Of a stretch of DNA of 64,000 nucleotides, positions 60,820 to 64,000 are shown piece after piece; position 1 is the stretch's first letter, and each line of letters opens with the position of its first letter. Made by a program: the position numbers and the translations under genes. Under the pieces are notes generated by a model. The model saw only the letters and a program-made list of their open reading frames with translations. It was not told where the DNA came from and made no database searches. Source of the stretch: Sphingobium sp. Cam5-1 (GTDB taxonomy: Bacteria > Pseudomonadota > Alphaproteobacteria > Sphingomonadales > Sphingomonadaceae); assembly GCF_015693305.1 (NCBI RefSeq), contig NZ_CP065138.1, positions 1,612,001 to 1,676,000 of the forward strand, in the 5' to 3' direction.

Positions 60820-61119
60820 TCAGCGGGACCAGATAAGCTTGTGCTCGCCGTCGTCCCCTTGGGTGAGCGTCGCATAGATGGGCGCGGGGAAGGATGGATC
60901 GTCGAGCTTGAGGCTCAGATATTCCGCCCCAGTCTCGCGCGCAGCCTTGGTCCAGCCAGCGCCAAACTCGACGGCCCCAGCGCTGACGCGGTGGTCTGGA
61001 GCCTTGTCATGCTCGCGATCAACGGGCCGGATCGTGGCTTTGACGCGAAGGGTAAGGGTGCGGATTTCGCCGGTGTAGACGCCGTCCTCGTTGCGGGTGA
61101 AGCTGCCGATCTGCGCCAT
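60820..61119 (-). CDS. DUF736 family protein
   Basis: A 99-residue protein: [20 protein letters not shown], '[20 protein letters not shown]', '[20 protein letters not shown]', '[20 protein letters not shown]' and '[19 protein letters not shown]'. DUF736 is very common on plasmids and ICEs of alphaproteobacteria; the I-G-x-F start and Y-L-S-V/L-K-L-D-D-P core are diagnostic. Possibly binds single-stranded nucleic acid, unproven. GGAGATTTTCC precedes ATG 61119. The 273-bp gap upstream shows nothing recognisable. Confidence 0.94.
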   Translation of the reverse strand: MAQIGSFTRNEDGVYTGEIRTLTLRVKATIRPVDREHDKAPDHRVSAGAVEFGAGWTKAARETGAEYLSLKLDDPSFPAPIYATLTQGDDGEHKLIWSR

Positions 61120-61392
61120 GGAAAATCTCCTTGTGCTTGCTCGAATGCCGCCCCGTGCGGCCTCGATGGCAGTCGATCAGGCGCGCGTACGACGCCGTGC
61201 ACCGTAGGCCGCAGCGCCAGCGAAGGACGGCCAGAGCCGGGTTTCTTGGTCCGCGAGGAAGCCCGCAGGGCGGGGAAGAAAGTCGGCGAAGCCGTTGCGC
61301 GGACAAGTCGTGCAGGCGCCAGACCTGCCATGAAGAGAGGCCGCCGGGCGCTGCTGCGCAGGCCTTCAGGGGATGCCCTGCGCCACGGTCTG

Positions 61393-61617
61393 CTATGCGG
61401 TCACGCGCCGGTAGTTGGCTACGCCATCTTCGAAACACGGCAACAGCTTCGCCGCGTCGAACGGGTTCACATAGTCGAACGAGCTGCGGTCAAAATGTGG
61501 ATCGAGCCCAGCATGGCAGCTCTGGCAGAGCGTCATGAGGTTGGGCATCTCCGTCGCTCCTCCCGTCGCCGAGGGGCGTATGTGATGGAACTTCCAGCAC
61601 GATATCGGCGGCGTCAT
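61393..61617 (-). pseudogene. HNH nuclease-like fragment
   Basis: The frame contains 'CWKFHHIRPSATGGATEMPN' and LMTLCQSCHAGLDPHFDR, the H-H...N...C-x-x-C core of an HNH nuclease, followed by 'VNPFDAAKLLPCFEDGVANY'. The expected first C-x-x-C pair is missing in this frame, and a nearby different frame reads GVLCRDKKALPDS, so the gene may be frameshifted or truncated. The longer frame up to 61959 is Arg/Pro-rich and looks non-coding. Lies between DUF736 and ParB genes. Confidence 0.4.
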
Positions 61618-61876
61618 CCGGCCTGCGTCCGCGAATCCGGCAACGCCTTTTTGTCCCGGCAGAGCACGCCATGCAAACCTTCGGCGTTGGCGCCCGTTTG
61701 TCTGCTCCCGCTTCGAGGAGGCCGGTATCGACGAACCCGCCGCGCCCTGGAATAGTGCGCTGGCGGCCTTCCTCTTGTCATTTGGAAACACCGCGCGCCG
61801 ACGCCGGGACGGCGGAGGCGCGCGGCCGATTTTTTCGCCGCAAGCGCGGGCGGGATAAATCCCGCCCGCTCTCTGT

Positions 61877-63640
61877 TCACGCGGCCTGCGCAAGCGGCGC
61901 GACCTCTTCTTCGGGTTCTGGTCCGGTGGCGGGGGCGCGCGTTGCAACCATCCTGGCATGAGCCATGACCGTGCCGACGCCGCCCCGCTGGGTGTAGGCG
62001 CTCGGCGGGAACCGCATCCAGCGAGGGACCCAGCGCTCTGCTTTCGTCCGCCCCTCAGCGCCGTTCAGATGATCGGACATGATCCGCTTCAGCGTCTGGG
62101 ACTTTTCTCCGGCGTTGGCGGTCGCGACCGTTTCGCCCGCCACTTCCGCAACCATCCGGCCTAGCAGTTCGCGGTCGCGGATCAGGCCGAACAAAGCCTC
62201 ATCGGCCTGCCACCAGTCGGCCATGTCGATGCCGATCTCGGTGCCCGCCGCCTCGACGGCGGCGCTGCCAGCGGAAAGCGTTTCGCCCATGACGACCGCG
62301 ACCACCTCCATGATCGCCGGATCGGGAAGCTCCAGCAGGCGGAAAAACAGGGCCACAAGACCATGTTCATCGCCATTGCCGCCGGTGACCGTGGGCTCCT
62401 CGGAAGAGAAGTCCAGCAGGGCGAGAACGGCGCGGCGACGTTCGTCAAAGACCGTCTCGCCGTGCGATGTCTCAACGCTTTCGCGCACACCATCATTGCG
62501 GGCCGTCTGTGGCTCCGGCCGCACGGTCCAGAGCGGCGATCCGGTGATGGCATGGGCCGCCATGAGCCGGAACGCGATGCCGGGATGACCCAGCATGGCG
62601 GCGCGGACGGCGGCGTGGCGGTGCAGATCGACATAGGTCTGCAAGGTCGAGGTAAGCTCAGGACGCTGCGGCTTGGCTGTGTCCGCCACCTCGCCGCGCT
62701 CGGCCTTGCGGGCTTCCTTTCGCGTTACATATCCTTCGTGGAAAACGACCTCGCCGCTCGCGCGGATATCGGCATAAACGCGACCACCCTTCCTCTTGGC
62801 CGCCTTCTCATATTCCCAACTTTGAAAGTGCTCTGATGGAGGAACGACGATGACATCGCTCCAGCCCTGCTCCAGATAGCAGGCACGGCGGGTTTCGATA
62901 GCTTCATTCTGCGCGGCCCAAAAAACGTCTGCATCGGCGAAATAGCGGTCGTCGCCGAACAGGTCGGCAACGGTCGCACCCTTGTAATCGTCGAGACTGA
63001 ACAGCGCGAAGCGCGCCGGAATGGACTGGCCGCCAAACAGCCACGCCTTCAACTGGTGCCCTGTGGGAACATAGCTGTCAGGATCATCATGAAGCGCGAG
63101 CCACGCCTTTTGCTGGCTTTTGCTCGCAAGGGTCAGGTGGCGGACGGTCGTGCGGTCGATCTGCTCGGCGCGGTAGAGCCCGCGAATGCGGGGCAGGAGA
63201 TTGCCGAGCGCGAGGACGCGGCGGATGGTGAGGTCTGGCAGGCCGAAGGTCGCGGCGATGTCATCCAGTTCGCGCCCCTCCTTCACCAGCCGGGTGAAGG
63301 TTTCCCATTGCGTCACCTCGTCCGCGTCAAGCCGGGCAAGATTTTCGATCATGGACGCCTCGATCGCGGCAGCATCGTCGGTTTCAGAGAGGATGCGGCA
63401 GGGCAACGGCTCCGCCTCGCCCGTTTCCTCCGCCACGATGCGGGCGGCATGAAAGCGCCGCGCGCCCGCTACAATCTCGAAATGGCCCTCGGCGCCATTG
63501 GGCCGGACGAGGAGCGTCTGGATGACCCCGCGCTTGCGTACGGTCGGCAGGATGTCGCTAACATCGGGAGCCTTCCGTCCAAAGCGCATGTTCATCTTGC
63601 TCACACAGAGCTTGTCTTGATCGATAAAAACGAGTGTCAT
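61877..63640 (-). CDS. ParB/RepB/Spo0J-type partition protein of mobile elements
   Basis: A 587-residue ParB-like protein. Residues about 1-110 hold the CTPase/nuclease-like ParB domain: 'RFGRKAPDVSDILPTVRKRG', 'VIQTLLVRPNGAEGHFEIVA', 'GARRFHAARIVAEETG' (G-x-R-R-x-x-A), 'AAAIEASMIENLARLDADEV'. An HTH follows ('TQWETFTRLVKEGRELDDIA', 'ATFGLPDLTIRRVLALGNLL'). The long C-terminal half ('DVFWAAQNEAIETRRACYLE', 'RWVPRWMRFPPSAYTQRGGV') is specific to plasmid/ICE ParB-like proteins. AAAGGAG precedes ATG 63640 by seven bases. Acts perhaps in element maintenance or regulation rather than chromosome partition. Confidence 0.93.
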   Translation of the reverse strand: MTLVFIDQDKLCVSKMNMRFGRKAPDVSDILPTVRKRGVIQTLLVRPNGAEGHFEIVAGARRFHAARIVAEETGEAEPLPCRILSETDDAAAIEASMIENLARLDADEVTQWETFTRLVKEGRELDDIAATFGLPDLTIRRVLALGNLLPRIRGLYRAEQIDRTTVRHLTLASKSQQKAWLALHDDPDSYVPTGHQLKAWLFGGQSIPARFALFSLDDYKGATVADLFGDDRYFADADVFWAAQNEAIETRRACYLEQGWSDVIVVPPSEHFQSWEYEKAAKRKGGRVYADIRASGEVVFHEGYVTRKEARKAERGEVADTAKPQRPELTSTLQTYVDLHRHAAVRAAMLGHPGIAFRLMAAHAITGSPLWTVRPEPQTARNDGVRESVETSHGETVFDERRRAVLALLDFSSEEPTVTGGNGDEHGLVALFFRLLELPDPAIMEVVAVVMGETLSAGSAAVEAAGTEIGIDMADWWQADEALFGLIRDRELLGRMVAEVAGETVATANAGEKSQTLKRIMSDHLNGAEGRTKAERWVPRWMRFPPSAYTQRGGVGTVMAHARMVATRAPATGPEPEEEVAPLAQAA

Positions 63641-63733
63641 GGCGTTGCTCCTTTGGAGTGCCGGCCCCTCACACTTCGCGGCGTCGGGGGGCCGGTTTTC
63701 ACTGGGGTGGCGGCGTGACGTGCCGCCTTCACG

Positions 63734-64000
63734 TCATCCCTTGTCCGGATCGGGCAAGGGAGAATTAGGGAGCGCGCCCGGCCGGGCGGCGCGGCGGATC
63801 AGGGTTTCGGCCCAGAGGATGGAACCAGCGCGGCGGGCCTGTTCCGCCCAGAGGGAGAGCGGCAAATTGCTCTCGAAGCCCAGATCGCGCTCGATGGAGA
63901 GGCCGTAGGGAAGCCGGACAGCGGCGATTTCGGCCAGGCTGAAATAGCCGAGTTCGGGACAGCCGAAGCCAAGATCGGCCAGCCCGAACAGAGCATCGCC
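63734..64000 (-). CDS. DUF2958 domain-containing protein, C-terminal fragment
   Basis: The window edge cuts this gene; the last 88 codons are present: 'GDALFGLADLGFGCPELGYF', 'SLAEIAAVRLPYGLSIERDL', 'GFESNLPLSLWAEQARRAGS', then an Ala/Arg/Pro tail and TGA at 63734. The G-L-x-D-L-G-x-G-x-P-E-L-G-Y motif is DUF2958, a small protein family typical of plasmids and ICEs, often found beside ParB-like genes. It is 94 bp upstream of the ParB-like gene, same strand. Confidence 0.85.
   Translation of the reverse strand, partial: GDALFGLADLGFGCPELGYFSLAEIAAVRLPYGLSIERDLGFESNLPLSLWAEQARRAGSILWAETLIRRAARPGALPNSPLPDPDKG

Noticed and set aside
61614..61959. N-terminal 115 codons of the frame that contains the HNH core
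   Set aside because: Arg/Pro-rich with no ribosome site, overlapping the end of the ParB-like gene; only the HNH-like end is supported.

Overview
The window looks like a chromosomal segment of a sphingomonad (Sphingomonadaceae, Alphaproteobacteria; Sphingobium or Sphingomonas-like). This rests on high-GC coding sequence, a CcrM-type GANTC methyltransferase, a CpdR-type response regulator, GAF-EINtr (ptsP), heme A synthase and the ICE-type genes DUF736, DUF2958 and the 587-residue ParB. Genus is inference.

Layout. 1-9.7 kb: a RodZ-like HTH fragment, ptsP, a five-gene operon of small ligand-binding folds (SRPBCC, PhnB-like VOC, double VOC, DUF1428, VOC) opposite an HxlR regulator, a lipoprotein, a nitronate monooxygenase-like flavoenzyme and aspartokinase. 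10-17.3 kb: ubiG, ahpF/ahpC, TetR and ArsR regulators, ccrM with a leader packed with GANTC sites, and a frameshifted folP. 17.3-27 kb: an IS30-family element inserted in a palindromic repeat, an L,D-transpeptidase, the overlapping glmM-DUF1272-thiD-rnhB unit, an AGCS symporter, CsbD, rplM-rpsI, cutA and ctaA. 27-42.4 kb: a DeLey-Doudoroff-type D-galactose cluster (mutarotase, Gfo/Idh dehydrogenase, SMP-30 lactonase, IlvD/Edd dehydratase, KDGal kinase, KDPGal aldolase, FHS-type sugar permease, GntR and LacI regulators) with two hybrid sensor kinases. 42.4-45.2 kb: N-formylglutamate amidohydrolase, cpdR and dctA.

At 45.3 kb a tRNA-Val(GAC) is followed by a tyrosine recombinase, and from there to the right edge the content is accessory. 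It is best read as the left part of an integrative conjugative or mobilizable element. Cargo next to the integrase is a 5-kb cluster of toxin-antitoxin genes in different states of preservation: orphan HigA with a HigB relic, Fic, a broken HipA, AbrB/Doc, Xre/RES. Then comes a low-GC three-gene glycosyltransferase cassette (GT2-GtrA, GT22-like, GT39-like). The mobility module follows: VirD2/TraI-like relaxase with a candidate oriT, lytic transglycosylase, TraF-like S26 peptidase, HTH protein, DUF736, ParB-like protein and DUF2958. The right end of the element lies outside the window.

Intergenic spaces of the core part carry at least four families of palindromic repeats; one copy is split by the IS30-type element. 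All calls come from reading the sequence; no database search was run.
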